Both the position numbers and the translations under genes were made by a program. The notes beneath the pieces are model-generated. The model ran no database searches, was not told where the DNA came from, and was given only the letters and a program-made list of their open reading frames with translations. Positions 36,195 through 45,710 of a stretch of 64,000 nucleotides of DNA are shown in pieces. Position 1 is the first letter of the stretch, and each line of letters begins with the position of its first letter. The DNA is from Lewinellaceae bacterium (GTDB lineage Bacteria; Bacteroidota; Bacteroidia; Chitinophagales; Saprospiraceae): contig JACJYL010000001.1 of assembly GCA_020636105.1 (NCBI GenBank), positions 558,001-622,000 on the forward strand, given 5' to 3'.

Positions 36195-39059
36195 ATGGAA
36201 TTCAAATCAGCGGAAATTGAGCAGCATTGGAAAACATTCTGGAGTGAAAACGGCGTTTATGAGGTAAGTAACGACTCCGACAAACCGAAATACTATATTT
36301 TGGACATGTTTCCTTATCCCTCAGGATCAGGATTGCACGTAGGGCACCCTCTCGGGTATATTGCCTCCGATATTTTGTCCAGGTACAAACGTATGAAAGG
36401 GTTTAACGTGCTGCATCCCATGGGCTATGATGCTTTTGGTTTGCCGGCCGAACAATACGCCATTCAAACCGGGGTACATCCTGCAAAATCGACCGCAGAG
36501 AACATCAGCCGTTATCGCAGCCAGTTGGATAACCTGGGATTCAGTTTTGACTGGAGCCGGGAAGTTCAGACTTGCGATCCCAGCTATTATAAATGGACCC
36601 AGTGGATTTTTATCCAGTTGTTCGAGCATTATTATGATTATGATGCGGACAAAGCACAACCCATTTCCGCATTGGTGGCCCGGTTTAATCAGTCCGGAAC
36701 GGAGGGAATCAACGCGGCCTGTTCAGAAACCCTTCAATTCAGTGCTTCAGCATGGAAAGGCATGTCGCCCAAAGAGCAGGATGATGTCCTGATGAATTTC
36801 AGGCTGGCTTTCAGAAAAGTGAGTTATGTCAACTGGTGTGAAGCCCTGGGAACGGTGCTGGCCAATGATGAAGTAAAAGACGGCGTTTCCGAGAGGGGAG
36901 GGCACCCGGTGGAACGCCGGGCGATGCTGCAATGGTCGCTGAGGACTACCGCCTACGCGGAACGTTTGTTGAATGGGTTGGATACCATCGACTGGTCGGA
37001 TTCCATGAAAAAAATGCAGACCAACTGGATCGGGAAATCAGTAGGGGCTCAAATGTTTTTTGATATAGAAGGCGCTGAAGATAAAATAGAGATTTTTACC
37101 ACTCGTCCTGATACTATTTTTGGGGCCACCTTTATGGTATTGGCTCCGGAGCATGAACTGGTGTCCAAATTGACTACAGAGAGCCAAAAGGAGGAAGTAG
37201 CCCAATACCTGGAATACGTCAATACCCGCTCTGAACGCGACCGTATGTCGGATGTGAAATCAGTTACGGGGGCGTTTATTGGTACTTACGCCATCAATCC
37301 TTTTACGGAAGAAAAAATTCCCATCTGGATCGCAGAATATGTTTTGACCGATTACGGTACCGGAGCCATCATGGCCGTACCGAGTGATGATGACCGAGAT
37401 TTTGCCTTCGCCACCAAGTTTAATATTCCGATCATTGATATTATTGACAAATCAAACTATCCGGGGGCAACCCGCCATGATAAATTGGGGGTTATGATCA
37501 ATTCAGGATTCCTGGACGGTATGGAAGTCCCTGATGCAATAGATGAGATCATCAACCGCTCAGAAGCAAGAGGCATTGGAAAGAAACAGATCAACTACCG
37601 GTTGAGAGATGCTTCCTATAGTCGTCAACGCTATTGGGGAGAACCCTTTCCCATCATTTACGATAAAGACGGTGTCGCTCATGCAATGGATGTCAAAGAT
37701 TTGCCTTTGGAATTGCCGGAACTGGATGATTTCCAACCTGCCGAAGGGGCTCAGTCTCCATTGGCCCGGCATAAAGAATGGATGAATTTACCCGGCGGTT
37801 ATACTCGGGAGACAGACACCATGCCCGGTTTTGCAGGGTCTTCATGGTACTTTTTACGATACATGGATGCCCACAATGATGAGGCCTTTGCCAGCCGTAA
37901 AGCCTTGGATTACTGGAAAGATGTGGACATCTACATCGGCGGAACGGAACATGCGACAGGGCACTTGTTGTACTCACGCACCTGGCATAAATTTTTGTAT
38001 GACCTGGGATTGGTGCCGGTGGACGAGCCTTTCAAACAGTTGGTCAACCAGGGCATGATTCAGGGAGTGATTGAGTCTATCTATTTGATGAAAGATAAAA
38101 AGGACGGTTACAACCATTTCATGTGTGCGAAATTGGCCAAAGCCAAAGGCATCGAAGATTATGTGAAAATTCCTGTTCACGTGGATTTTGTCCATGACTA
38201 TGGAACGGAAGATTCCTTCCTGGATACCAGCAGCATAAAGAAATTCATCGATTGGCGTCCGGAATACGGAGAGGCTGTTTTTGAATGCAGCCAGGGGATT
38301 TTCCATAAAGGAATCTTCACTCCTTCGAATGGAGCAACAGAAAACCATCTGGTGACCTATTCTGAAGTGGGGAAAATGTCAAAATCCAAATTCAATGTGA
38401 TCAACCCGGATGATGTGGTGGATCAATACGGCGCCGATTGTTTCCGGATGTACGAAATGTTTTTGGGTCCCCTGATGCAGGCAAAGCCCTGGAACACCAA
38501 TGGCATTGACGGGGTAAGCAAGTTTTTGAAGAAATTCTGGTACCTGTTTTTTGACTCCAATGGCCAATGGGTTGTAACGGAAGAGGAGCCCACCAAAGAT
38601 GAATTGAAAATTTTACACCAGGCCATTAAAAAAGTCACCGATGATATTGAAAGGATGTCATTTAATACTTGTGTGAGTGCATTTATGGTGGCCGTGAACG
38701 AACTGTCCAAGCAAAAGTGTAATAAAAACCGTATTTTAGCTCCTCTGGTCCGCTTGATGGCGCCATTTGCTCCTTTTATGAATGAGGAATTGTGGCACAG
38801 ACTGGGCAATGAATCCAGTGTTCACCTGGCTGACTATCCCGTGTATGAGGAAAAATACCTGGTGGAAGATTCCGTGACTTATCCCATTGCCATCAATGGA
38901 AAAACGAGAATGACCGTTGATTTTCCTTCAGACGCTTCCATAAAAGAAGTAGAAAAGGGAGCCCTGGAATTGGAAGACCTGCAAAAATGGATTGATGGAA
39001 AAACAATTCGCAAGGTCATTGTAGTTCCAGGAAGAATGGTTAATATTGTAGTTGGATAA
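36195..39059 (+). CDS. leuS: Leucyl-tRNA synthetase
   Basis: A class I synthetase that charges tRNA-Leu. The 954-residue chain has the HIGH-type motif HVGH (48-51 in PSGSGLHVGHPLGY), the CP1 editing domain in the middle (DTIFGATFMVLAPEH, GTGAIMAVPSDDDRDF with the Asp that blocks charged Leu in editing), and KMSKS at 727-731. The anticodon-binding helices and a C-terminal domain follow. It is longer than the E. coli enzyme (860) because of Bacteroidota-type insertions, including SAWKGMSPKEQDDVL near residue 190. The start MEFKSAEIEQHWKTFW is the normal N-terminus. A terminator follows at 39111. Confidence 0.97.
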   Translation: MEFKSAEIEQHWKTFWSENGVYEVSNDSDKPKYYILDMFPYPSGSGLHVGHPLGYIASDILSRYKRMKGFNVLHPMGYDAFGLPAEQYAIQTGVHPAKSTAENISRYRSQLDNLGFSFDWSREVQTCDPSYYKWTQWIFIQLFEHYYDYDADKAQPISALVARFNQSGTEGINAACSETLQFSASAWKGMSPKEQDDVLMNFRLAFRKVSYVNWCEALGTVLANDEVKDGVSERGGHPVERRAMLQWSLRTTAYAERLLNGLDTIDWSDSMKKMQTNWIGKSVGAQMFFDIEGAEDKIEIFTTRPDTIFGATFMVLAPEHELVSKLTTESQKEEVAQYLEYVNTRSERDRMSDVKSVTGAFIGTYAINPFTEEKIPIWIAEYVLTDYGTGAIMAVPSDDDRDFAFATKFNIPIIDIIDKSNYPGATRHDKLGVMINSGFLDGMEVPDAIDEIINRSEARGIGKKQINYRLRDASYSRQRYWGEPFPIIYDKDGVAHAMDVKDLPLELPELDDFQPAEGAQSPLARHKEWMNLPGGYTRETDTMPGFAGSSWYFLRYMDAHNDEAFASRKALDYWKDVDIYIGGTEHATGHLLYSRTWHKFLYDLGLVPVDEPFKQLVNQGMIQGVIESIYLMKDKKDGYNHFMCAKLAKAKGIEDYVKIPVHVDFVHDYGTEDSFLDTSSIKKFIDWRPEYGEAVFECSQGIFHKGIFTPSNGATENHLVTYSEVGKMSKSKFNVINPDDVVDQYGADCFRMYEMFLGPLMQAKPWNTNGIDGVSKFLKKFWYLFFDSNGQWVVTEEEPTKDELKILHQAIKKVTDDIERMSFNTCVSAFMVAVNELSKQKCNKNRILAPLVRLMAPFAPFMNEELWHRLGNESSVHLADYPVYEEKYLVEDSVTYPIAINGKTRMTVDFPSDASIKEVEKGALELEDLQKWIDGKTIRKVIVVPGRMVNIVVG

Positions 39060-39110
39060 TATGTTTAAGTTTTTATAGCAACTGTCTTTGCCTTTATGGC
39101 GAGGCAACCG

Positions 39111-39148
39111 AAAGGAGGTACTGTTTTTCAGTATCTCCTTTTTTTTTT
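39111..39148 (+). terminator. Intrinsic terminator of leuS
   Basis: A 13-bp stem with one G-T pair (39111-39123 with 39129-39141) encloses five T and runs straight into a ten-base T-run through 39148. Confidence 0.93.
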
Positions 39149-39258
39149 GTTAAATCCTTAAAAATCAATGGGATTTATACAGCAATACACCATCTTTCCT
39201 TTTGCAAACGTATTACCAGACACTAAATTAATTTAAATTTTTAAAAAAAACTGAAAAA

Positions 39259-39266
39259 TAATTTTG
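39259..39266 (+). promoter_or_regulatory. Candidate -7 box upstream of the 39351 gene
   Basis: TAATTTTG matches TAnnTTTG in an AT-rich spacer, about 85 nt before the ATG at 39351. That would leave an untranslated leader of roughly 75-80 nt. No -33 TTTG lies at the usual spacing. Confidence 0.42.
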
Positions 39267-39350
39267 CGAACATTTTAAATTATTGTACATTGATTTCAAC
39301 AATGGGTCAGGGATTCCATTGCATAACATTAACACAAAACTAAAATCGCC

Positions 39351-40061
39351 ATGTCCAAACAATTCGAAGTCAGCGGGTATGTCATTAAAGAAGAAAACGT
39401 ACATACCTTGTCCCACAGCATTATGCCGGGCACCTTTGTTGTAGAGATTAATCATCCTTTTCCCGGTTATTATGCCGAAGCCATGAAAGAGTATTCAAAA
39501 CCTCGTTCGGTTATATTTATGACCAAAAAACTCTACACCTGGGAGAGCATTCTGCGCACCTCAGCAAAACTAAATAAATACCTTGATATCAATTTTAGTG
39601 CCAGTTCAGCCATTATGTATGTTGGTAATAAGGAATTCCACGGCATCCGCGTGAAAGGATTCGAAAAATTCGAAGATATCGCCACCGTCCAGAAAGCCTT
39701 TGCCGATGAAGGCTACAAATTTGCCAAAGCCTGGGCAAAATTTAAGGATGAGACTGTTTTGATCAAGGTCAAAAAGTTTTATGTGCTTAACGAAATAGGA
39801 GAGGGGGTATACAATGATCTGAATCAACCCGACGTAAGTTTCGCACTGATTCCCAGTCGCTTAAATTGGGAAGTCTTCCGAAAAATGACGGGAAAGATCA
39901 AAAACAATATCAGCGACAGAAATTATGACGTAGCCCTGGTCACCTTTTATATGAATGGGGGGATTCAGGATGCTTTACGTATTTTCAAACCCAATTCCAA
40001 CCTGAAATTGATGGAAGAGATTCGTAAAATGTATTTGGAGAAAATGGCAAATATGAAATAA
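39351..40061 (+). CDS. Conserved-looking soluble protein of unknown function
   Basis: The 236-residue protein is not assigned to a family by me. It lacks a signal peptide and membrane segments, so it is probably cytosolic. It is mixed alpha/beta with many aromatic and charged residues (HPFPGYYAEAMKEY, TWESILRTSAKLNKYLDI, YMNGGIQDALRIFKPNSNLKLMEEIRKMYLEKM). Its stop overlaps the start of the DUF1415 gene by one base (TAATG at 40059-40063), so the two are very probably translationally coupled and function together. The spacer upstream has a candidate -7 box at 39259. Confidence 0.75.
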   Translation: MSKQFEVSGYVIKEENVHTLSHSIMPGTFVVEINHPFPGYYAEAMKEYSKPRSVIFMTKKLYTWESILRTSAKLNKYLDINFSASSAIMYVGNKEFHGIRVKGFEKFEDIATVQKAFADEGYKFAKAWAKFKDETVLIKVKKFYVLNEIGEGVYNDLNQPDVSFALIPSRLNWEVFRKMTGKIKNNISDRNYDVALVTFYMNGGIQDALRIFKPNSNLKLMEEIRKMYLEKMANMK

Positions 40062-40597
40062 TGCCCGTGGAAAAATATATTGCTCAAACCAAAAATTGGG
40101 TCCAAACGGTCATTATTGGACTCAATTTTTGTCCTTTTGCCAGGTGGGAATTTGACCGTGGGACGATTCGTTTCAGCATTTTAAAAGGCTCCATTGAACA
40201 CTGCCTTGAATCGCTGATCCTGGAATGCGACCTGCTCGAAGCCGATAAAACCGTAGAAACAACCCTGTTGATCTTACCGGAAGGGTTTGAGAAATTTGAT
40301 TATTTTCTTTACCTGCTGGATCTGGCGAACGATCTTTTGGCTGATCAGGGCTATGAGGGCATTTATCAGCTGGCCAGTTTCCATCCTGACTATTGTTTTG
40401 CCGGGGTTCCTGCGGAGGATCCGGCCAATTATACCAACAGATCTCCTTACCCGATGCTGCACCTCCTTAGGGAAGAAAGTCTTGATAAAGCGCTGGAGCA
40501 TCATCCTGACCCTGAAGGAATCCCCTTACGCAACATAGAATTGGCCCGGGCCATGGGCGAAGATAAATTAAAGAATCTTCGGGCAGCCTGTTTTTAA
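40061..40597 (+). CDS. DUF1415 domain protein
   Basis: The 178-residue protein has the DUF1415 signature: WVQTVIIGLNFCPFA near the N-terminus, FHPDYCFAGV in the middle, and YTNRSPYPMLHLLRE in the C-terminal half, which includes a conserved Cys, two His, a Tyr and an Arg. The function of the family is not known; the conserved HPD and CPF residues suggest a metal- or nucleotide-binding site. It overlaps the upstream 236-residue gene by 1 nt and ends 8 nt before the convergent ZIP gene. It is cytosolic, with no signal peptide. Confidence 0.9.
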   Translation: MPVEKYIAQTKNWVQTVIIGLNFCPFARWEFDRGTIRFSILKGSIEHCLESLILECDLLEADKTVETTLLILPEGFEKFDYFLYLLDLANDLLADQGYEGIYQLASFHPDYCFAGVPAEDPANYTNRSPYPMLHLLREESLDKALEHHPDPEGIPLRNIELARAMGEDKLKNLRAACF

Positions 40598-40605
40598 AAG
40601 CGGTT

Positions 40606-41337
40606 CTACATGGTGAGCAAAGCCGCTGCCAGCCCCAAAACAATTACCCCCATTTTTAACCATGAAATGTGATGGTGGTTGGAATTGTCCGATTCAAACA
40701 AAATAGTGGTCGAGATATGAAGGAAAGAACCGGCTACCAGGGCCAGGGCATTTTGAAGAATAACCGTCCCGGGAGCCAGTTGGGCTGACAAAAAAGCCCC
40801 CAAAGGTGACATGGTAGAAAAAAACAGGATACATCCCACCGTAAAGGCTGTTTTCATACCTGATTTTAATAGCAGTACGGTAAGGGCGAAGGCTGCCGGT
40901 GCTTTGTGCAGCACTATTCCAAATAGCAAATGGTTGAATTCACTTTCATATTCCCCATGGTTATGCTCCAGTATCTGATAATTACTTAACGGAACTCCTT
41001 CGAGGAATGCATGAAGGCAAAGCCCCAGTAAAATTTGAAAGGCAAAGATACGATCGGCGTTCTTATGAGCATGAATGTGGCCGTGTTCAACCCCCTGGGA
41101 AAGTTGTTCGAGGAGCAGTTGTATGAAAAAACCTCCCAATATCCACATACTAGTAGAGGAATTAATGGCAGCATATACCCCCGGTAAAATATGCAATACT
41201 GTTATGCCCAGTATATAAGCTCCACTGAATGAAAGCAGCAGCCTTAACCGTTGTTTGGTGTCATTCTGAAAAAAAAAACCAATGCCCCCTCCGACGATTA
41301 CAGATAAAAACAACAAAAAATATTCCCAGATCTCCAT
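40606..41337 (-). CDS. ZIP-family metal transporter
   Basis: The 243-residue protein has eight hydrophobic segments and the ZIP signature in segments four and five: LHAFLEGVPLSNY and GIVLHKAPAAFALT, where the His, Glu and Lys/Ala residues line the metal path. A His-rich loop (EHGHIHAHKN) lies between segments three and four, and a further HHH stands near the end. It is expected to import zinc or iron-type divalent metals across the inner membrane. It is downstream of the PAP2 phosphatase gene with only a 10-nt gap and is probably cotranscribed with it. Substrate specificity cannot be inferred. Confidence 0.88.
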   Translation of the reverse strand: MEIWEYFLLFLSVIVGGGIGFFFQNDTKQRLRLLLSFSGAYILGITVLHILPGVYAAINSSTSMWILGGFFIQLLLEQLSQGVEHGHIHAHKNADRIFAFQILLGLCLHAFLEGVPLSNYQILEHNHGEYESEFNHLLFGIVLHKAPAAFALTVLLLKSGMKTAFTVGCILFFSTMSPLGAFLSAQLAPGTVILQNALALVAGSFLHISTTILFESDNSNHHHISWLKMGVIVLGLAAALLTM

Positions 41338-41347
41338 TAAATATTAT

Positions 41348-41950
41348 TTAAACGACAGACTTTCTTTTTCCAGATCCTCCAAATAGCAATTTTTGGCCGA
41401 GTTTGGTGGTCAATAATAATTTTGCCATGACAAAACCGATTACACTCCCTAAAATAGCCCCGGCAAGGACATCAAAAGGGTAGTGTACCCCTACATAGAC
41501 CTGCCCGAATGCAATGCTACCGGCCCAAAACAACAATAGGTATTTCCATCTTCTGCGCATTCCGCCAAAAAGCGTTATTAAAAACACCGCTAAGGCAAAA
41601 TGGTTGGTAGCATGGGAAGAGGTAAAACTGTACCCCCCTCCACAAGGTACTAATAATTGTAAGTCTTGTGCAAGGGCTTCGTTGCGGCATGGCCGCGGGC
41701 GCTGAACCGTTTTTTTTATCAGCTTGCTACTCATAGCATCAGCCACTGCAACGGTTAATAAAATCGACAGGATGAAAAAAATACTTCTCAACTTGTATTT
41801 CCATACAAGGTACCCGGCCCCGATTATATAGGCCGGAATCCAAAATTTTTTGTCCCGCCATAAAGGCATTATATAGTCCATTAAATCATTGTGCCAGTGG
41901 CCGTTGATGATCTGGAAGAGATGCTCGTCAAATTGAAGTATTGCTGACAT
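41348..41950 (-). CDS. PAP2-family membrane phosphatase
   Basis: The 200-residue membrane protein has five or six hydrophobic segments and the three PAP2 motifs: KKTVQRPRP (motif 1, lysine and RP), FTSSHATNHFA (motif 2, the SxH-type PSGH equivalent with catalytic His) and GQVYVGVHYPFDVLAGAILG (motif 3, R replaced by YVGVHYPxDV with His nucleophile). Members dephosphorylate undecaprenyl pyrophosphate or phosphatidic acid-like lipids at the membrane. Recycling of undecaprenyl-PP for cell-wall synthesis is plausible but not proven. The ZIP gene follows 10 nt downstream. The 5' spacer is over 400 bp of AT-rich DNA. Confidence 0.9.
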   Translation of the reverse strand: MSAILQFDEHLFQIINGHWHNDLMDYIMPLWRDKKFWIPAYIIGAGYLVWKYKLRSIFFILSILLTVAVADAMSSKLIKKTVQRPRPCRNEALAQDLQLLVPCGGGYSFTSSHATNHFALAVFLITLFGGMRRRWKYLLLFWAGSIAFGQVYVGVHYPFDVLAGAILGSVIGFVMAKLLLTTKLGQKLLFGGSGKRKSVV

Positions 41951-42370
41951 AATTTCTATTTATCTAGAAAAATTCAATCATAATTTTCTTGCTGACCTTT
42001 GTGTCAAATTTTGGCTTTGAGATAGTAAAATTAAATTCAGTTAGAATTTTCTTTTTATGATTTTTGAATCACTAAAATAAACAAAGAAACATCAAACCAG
42101 ATTTCATACCGTTGTTTTCTAATGAAAACGGATGATATTTAATGGCTGATTTTAATTACTTTCAGAATTCAACTAAAAAGTGCACAAAGATAAGCATCAA
42201 AAGTTTAATTTTGGGCAAAATGTGCCGGATTGGTTTGAAGTTTATGGCATGAAATGGTATCGATGTAATGAAAGAGGACGTCGGGATTTCTTCTTATCCT
42301 TTTTTTAGAAATGTTTCGCCTTTTCCAGCTGAAGCAAGATTTTGTTTTTCCATTCCAAATTATGTTAATT
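41951..42370. other. AT-rich divergent spacer of 420 bp
   Basis: It lies between the PAP2 gene (minus) and the acetoacetate-CoA ligase gene (plus). A TAATTTTG at 42206-42213 is a candidate -7 box for the plus strand, about 158 nt before the ATG at 42371. A 43-codon open frame at 42177-42308 (encoding NVPDWFEVYGMKWYRC) begins with no ATG and I do not call it. No RNA gene or terminator was seen. Confidence 0.5.
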
Positions 42371-44347
42371 ATGAACAAAAATACTCCCGAACAATTGTGG
42401 AAGCCCTCACCGGCCTTCATAAACAATTCAAATTTAACTCATTACATGGAGTGGCTCTTCGTTAAACGGGGGCTGAAATTTCCTGATTATTCCGAACTTT
42501 GGAAATGGTCGGTAGATCACCTGGAAGATTTTTGGGAAAGCATCTGGCAATATTTCGAGGTACGTTCCTTTACTCCCTATACCAGGGTTTTGTCTGCCCA
42601 TCAAATGCCCGGAGCCAAATGGTTTGAAGGCAGCACCCTCAACTATGCCGAGCATATTTTCCTTCAACAAAATGAAAATCACCCAGCCCTGATATTCAAA
42701 TCCGAGCAAACAGATGTTACTGAAATTTCCTGGAGTACCCTACATGCGCAGGTAACCTCCCTCCGAAAATGGCTTACAGACCAGGGGGTAAGCAAAGGAG
42801 ATACCGTTGTAGCCTATTTGCCCAATATTGCTGAAGCTACCGTCGCCTTCCTTGCTACCTGTTCGCTTGGAGCGATCTGGTCCAGTTGCTCGCCTGATTT
42901 TGGCGTAAAAAGTGTGGTGGATCGTTTTCTGCAAATTGAACCTAAAATACTGTTTACGGTTGACGGATATCAATACGGAGGCAAACCCTTTGACCGGTCG
43001 GCAGAAGTGAAGGAATTAATAGCCCACCTGCCCACGCTGGAACAAGTGGTTATGCTCCCTTATCTCAATAAGGAAACAAGCATTGCCCTTTTTCCAAAAG
43101 CCATTCACTGGGCCGAGACACAAAGGGAGCCTGATGCTTCTTTGACCTTTGAAGCAGTTCCTTTTGATCATCCCATATGGGTGCTTTACTCTTCAGGGAC
43201 AACCGGAATTCCCAAAGCCATTACTCATTCACAAGGAGGAGTATTGCTCGAACATCTTAAATACCTGTATCTTCAAAATGATGTAAAAAAAGGGGAACGC
43301 TTTTTTTGGTTTGCCACCACAGGCTGGATGATGTGGAATTTCGTACAGGCCTCACTCCTTGCCGGAGCAACAGCCGTATTGTATGACGGCAGTCCGGGAT
43401 ACCCTGACCTTAATGAATTATGGACCTTTTCAGAAGTTGCCGGAATCAATCATTTTGGGACCAGTGCCCCATTTTTGGTCGCTTGTATGAAAAAGGGAAT
43501 CAACCCGGGTAAACTCAACGACCTCAGCGAATTAAGGTCGATTGGTTCAACCGGTGCTCCATTGCCGCCGGAAGCCTTTGATTACGTATATAAAAAAATA
43601 AAAAAAGACCTTTGGCTTTGTTCTATGAGCGGAGGTACCGATGTTTGCACCGCATTTGTGGGAAGCAACCCGCTGGAGCCCGTTTTTCTTGGTGAAATTC
43701 AATGCCGCGGGTTAGGTTGTGCGTTGTATTCATGGGACGAAAGCGGACAGGAAATACTGGATGAAGTAGGGGAGATGGTCATCACAAAACCCATGCCTTC
43801 CATGCCGGTTTTCTTTTGGAATGATGAAGGAAATAAACGTTATCTGAGTAGTTATTTTGAAGATTACCAGGGCGTATGGAGACATGGGGATTGGGTCCGA
43901 ATTACCGACCGAGGTTCCCTGGTCATTTATGGTCGTTCCGATGCCACACTCAACCGACAGGGGGTGAGGATCGGAACCAGTGAAATTTATAGCGGTGTGA
44001 ATAAGATAGAAGAGATCCAGGACAGCATCATTGTCAATCTTGAATTAAGCGGAGGAAGACATTTCATGCCTCTTTTTGTGGTGTTGGAACCCGGAGAAAA
44101 ACTGGATGAAGCTCTGGTCAAAAAAATTAAAACACAACTCAAAAATGAATATTCGCCACGACATGTGCCGGATGAAATCATTGAGATCAAAGAAATTCCG
44201 TTTACCATCAGCGGTAAAAAACTTGAAGCACCTGTTAAAAAAATACTATTGGGCATGGAGATAGGGAAAGCCGCGAACCAGGATGCAATGCGGAATCCTG
44301 AATCCTTAAATTTCTTTATTGAATACGCTAAAAAAATTGAACATTAA
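42371..44347 (+). CDS. Acetoacetate-CoA ligase
   Basis: The ATG at 42371 gives 658 residues and starts NKNTPEQLWKPSPA, the usual beginning of acetoacetyl-CoA synthetases; an ATG at 42311 in frame is less likely. The enzyme makes acetoacetyl-CoA from acetoacetate, ATP and CoA. ANL-family motifs include YSSGTTGIPKAITH (P-loop, from 273), WVLYSSG upstream, the AACS-specific FLGEIQCRGLGCALYSW, WRHGDWVRIT (motif A7/A8), and GKKLEAPVKK near the end, where the Lys of GKKLE is catalytic. The pathway would be ketone-body or leucine catabolism. It is followed by aspartate kinase 44 nt downstream, likely one operon with tilS. Confidence 0.9.
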   Translation: MNKNTPEQLWKPSPAFINNSNLTHYMEWLFVKRGLKFPDYSELWKWSVDHLEDFWESIWQYFEVRSFTPYTRVLSAHQMPGAKWFEGSTLNYAEHIFLQQNENHPALIFKSEQTDVTEISWSTLHAQVTSLRKWLTDQGVSKGDTVVAYLPNIAEATVAFLATCSLGAIWSSCSPDFGVKSVVDRFLQIEPKILFTVDGYQYGGKPFDRSAEVKELIAHLPTLEQVVMLPYLNKETSIALFPKAIHWAETQREPDASLTFEAVPFDHPIWVLYSSGTTGIPKAITHSQGGVLLEHLKYLYLQNDVKKGERFFWFATTGWMMWNFVQASLLAGATAVLYDGSPGYPDLNELWTFSEVAGINHFGTSAPFLVACMKKGINPGKLNDLSELRSIGSTGAPLPPEAFDYVYKKIKKDLWLCSMSGGTDVCTAFVGSNPLEPVFLGEIQCRGLGCALYSWDESGQEILDEVGEMVITKPMPSMPVFFWNDEGNKRYLSSYFEDYQGVWRHGDWVRITDRGSLVIYGRSDATLNRQGVRIGTSEIYSGVNKIEEIQDSIIVNLELSGGRHFMPLFVVLEPGEKLDEALVKKIKTQLKNEYSPRHVPDEIIEIKEIPFTISGKKLEAPVKKILLGMEIGKAANQDAMRNPESLNFFIEYAKKIEH

Positions 44348-44391
44348 TTTTTAATCTGCTGCATGGCAAAAAAAAATATCCAGGTTTTAAA

Positions 44392-45687
44392 ATGAACACT
44401 AACAACGTTAAGGTCTTTAAATTCGGCGGAGCCTCCTTACAAAATGTAACTTCTATCAGGGATGTGGCCCACATTTTAAAAAGGTACAAAGGGTCTCCTT
44501 TATTCATTGTGGTTTCAGCCATGAAAGGCATCACCAATCAACTGGAACAGGTGGTCGCTTCCTATTTGGCCAAAGATGGCAAAACCGTGGAACTACTGGA
44601 AGGCATTAAAAAACACCATTACGAAACCTGTAATGAGCTTTTTGATGAAGAGCATGAAATTTACACCACTCTAAACGATATTTTTGTGGAGATCGAATGG
44701 ATCCTGGAAGAGGAACCCGTAGACTCATATGACTTTATTTACGACCAAATCGTTTCCATAGGAGAAATACTCAGTAGTAGCATTGTTTATGCTTTCCTGA
44801 ACGAATCAGGATTCAATATTCGTTTTCTGGATGCGCGAGACGTCATTATTACCGATAATATTTACCGTTCCGCCACGGTTCTTTGGGACGAAACACAGAG
44901 CCGTTGTGACAAACTGGTCAGACCCATGTTTGATGAAAATCATTTTGTCATCAGCCAGGGATTTATCGGGTGTACTTCCGAGAATTTTTCTACCACCCTG
45001 GGCAGGGAAGGCTCTGATTATTCCGCAGCGATTTTCGCCTATTGCCTGAATGCAGAAAGCATGTCTATCTGGAAGGATGTTCCAGGCGTGCTCACAGCAG
45101 ACCCCCGGCTTTTTGATAATGTGACCAAACTCGACAGAATGTCCTATAAAGAAGCTATTGAAATGACTTATTACGGGGCAAAAGTGATCCACCCCAAAAC
45201 GATCAAACCGTTGCAAAACAAGAGTATTCCCATGTATGTAAAATCATTTATTGACCCAAATGATGAAGGGACGCTTATTTCTGACGATATTGAAGATACG
45301 TATCCTCCACTTGTTGCAGTAGAGCAAAACCAGGCCCTGCTTCAATTATCGACCCTTGATTTTTCTTTTGTCGCCGAACACCATTTGAGCTTTATTTTCA
45401 GCTTATTGGCCACCTTACACATTCAGGTCAACCTCATGCAAAATACAGCCATCAGTTTTATGATATGTGTACATGATAAGGATGGAAAAGTCGATCAGTT
45501 TGTGGAAAAGATCCAGGGAAATTTTAAGGTGGTACTCGACCGTGGCCTGGAATTGGTTACGGTTCGTCATTATCATGGGGGAATTCTTGAAAGTCTTAAA
45601 AGCGGCAAGATCATCCTCATCGAAGAAAGAAGTGCCAGGACCGCTCAATTAGTCATGAAGGATGTGCCGATGGTAAGGAGAAAATGA
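44392..45687 (+). CDS. Monofunctional aspartate kinase
   Basis: It phosphorylates L-aspartate, the first step towards Lys, Thr, Met and diaminopimelate. The 431-residue chain has the start KVFKFGGASLQN (FGGAS signature of amino-acid kinases), a catalytic region with VVSAMKGITN and GREGSDYSAAIFAY, and DPRLFDNVTKLDRMSYKEAIEMTYYGAKVIHPKT with the substrate-binding residues. The C-terminal ACT-domain part is shorter and diverged. Size and lack of homoserine dehydrogenase show it is not the bifunctional ThrA type. The gap to tilS is 23 nt, so cotranscription is likely. No leader peptide or riboswitch (lysine) was seen upstream. Confidence 0.9.
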   Translation: MNTNNVKVFKFGGASLQNVTSIRDVAHILKRYKGSPLFIVVSAMKGITNQLEQVVASYLAKDGKTVELLEGIKKHHYETCNELFDEEHEIYTTLNDIFVEIEWILEEEPVDSYDFIYDQIVSIGEILSSSIVYAFLNESGFNIRFLDARDVIITDNIYRSATVLWDETQSRCDKLVRPMFDENHFVISQGFIGCTSENFSTTLGREGSDYSAAIFAYCLNAESMSIWKDVPGVLTADPRLFDNVTKLDRMSYKEAIEMTYYGAKVIHPKTIKPLQNKSIPMYVKSFIDPNDEGTLISDDIEDTYPPLVAVEQNQALLQLSTLDFSFVAEHHLSFIFSLLATLHIQVNLMQNTAISFMICVHDKDGKVDQFVEKIQGNFKVVLDRGLELVTVRHYHGGILESLKSGKIILIEERSARTAQLVMKDVPMVRRK

Positions 45688-45710
45688 ATTTTTGAAAAAT
45701 AAAGACCAAT

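Noticed and set aside
40606..40660. A terminator between the DUF1415 and ZIP genes
   Set aside because: The 8-bp convergent gap and flanks show no stem of useful length.
42177..42308. A 43-codon open frame encoding a protein-like stretch (VPDWFEVYGMKWYRC)
   Set aside because: It has no ATG at its beginning (GTG at 42180 only), is very short, and a candidate promoter box lies inside it. It could be a gene remnant, but nothing supports this.
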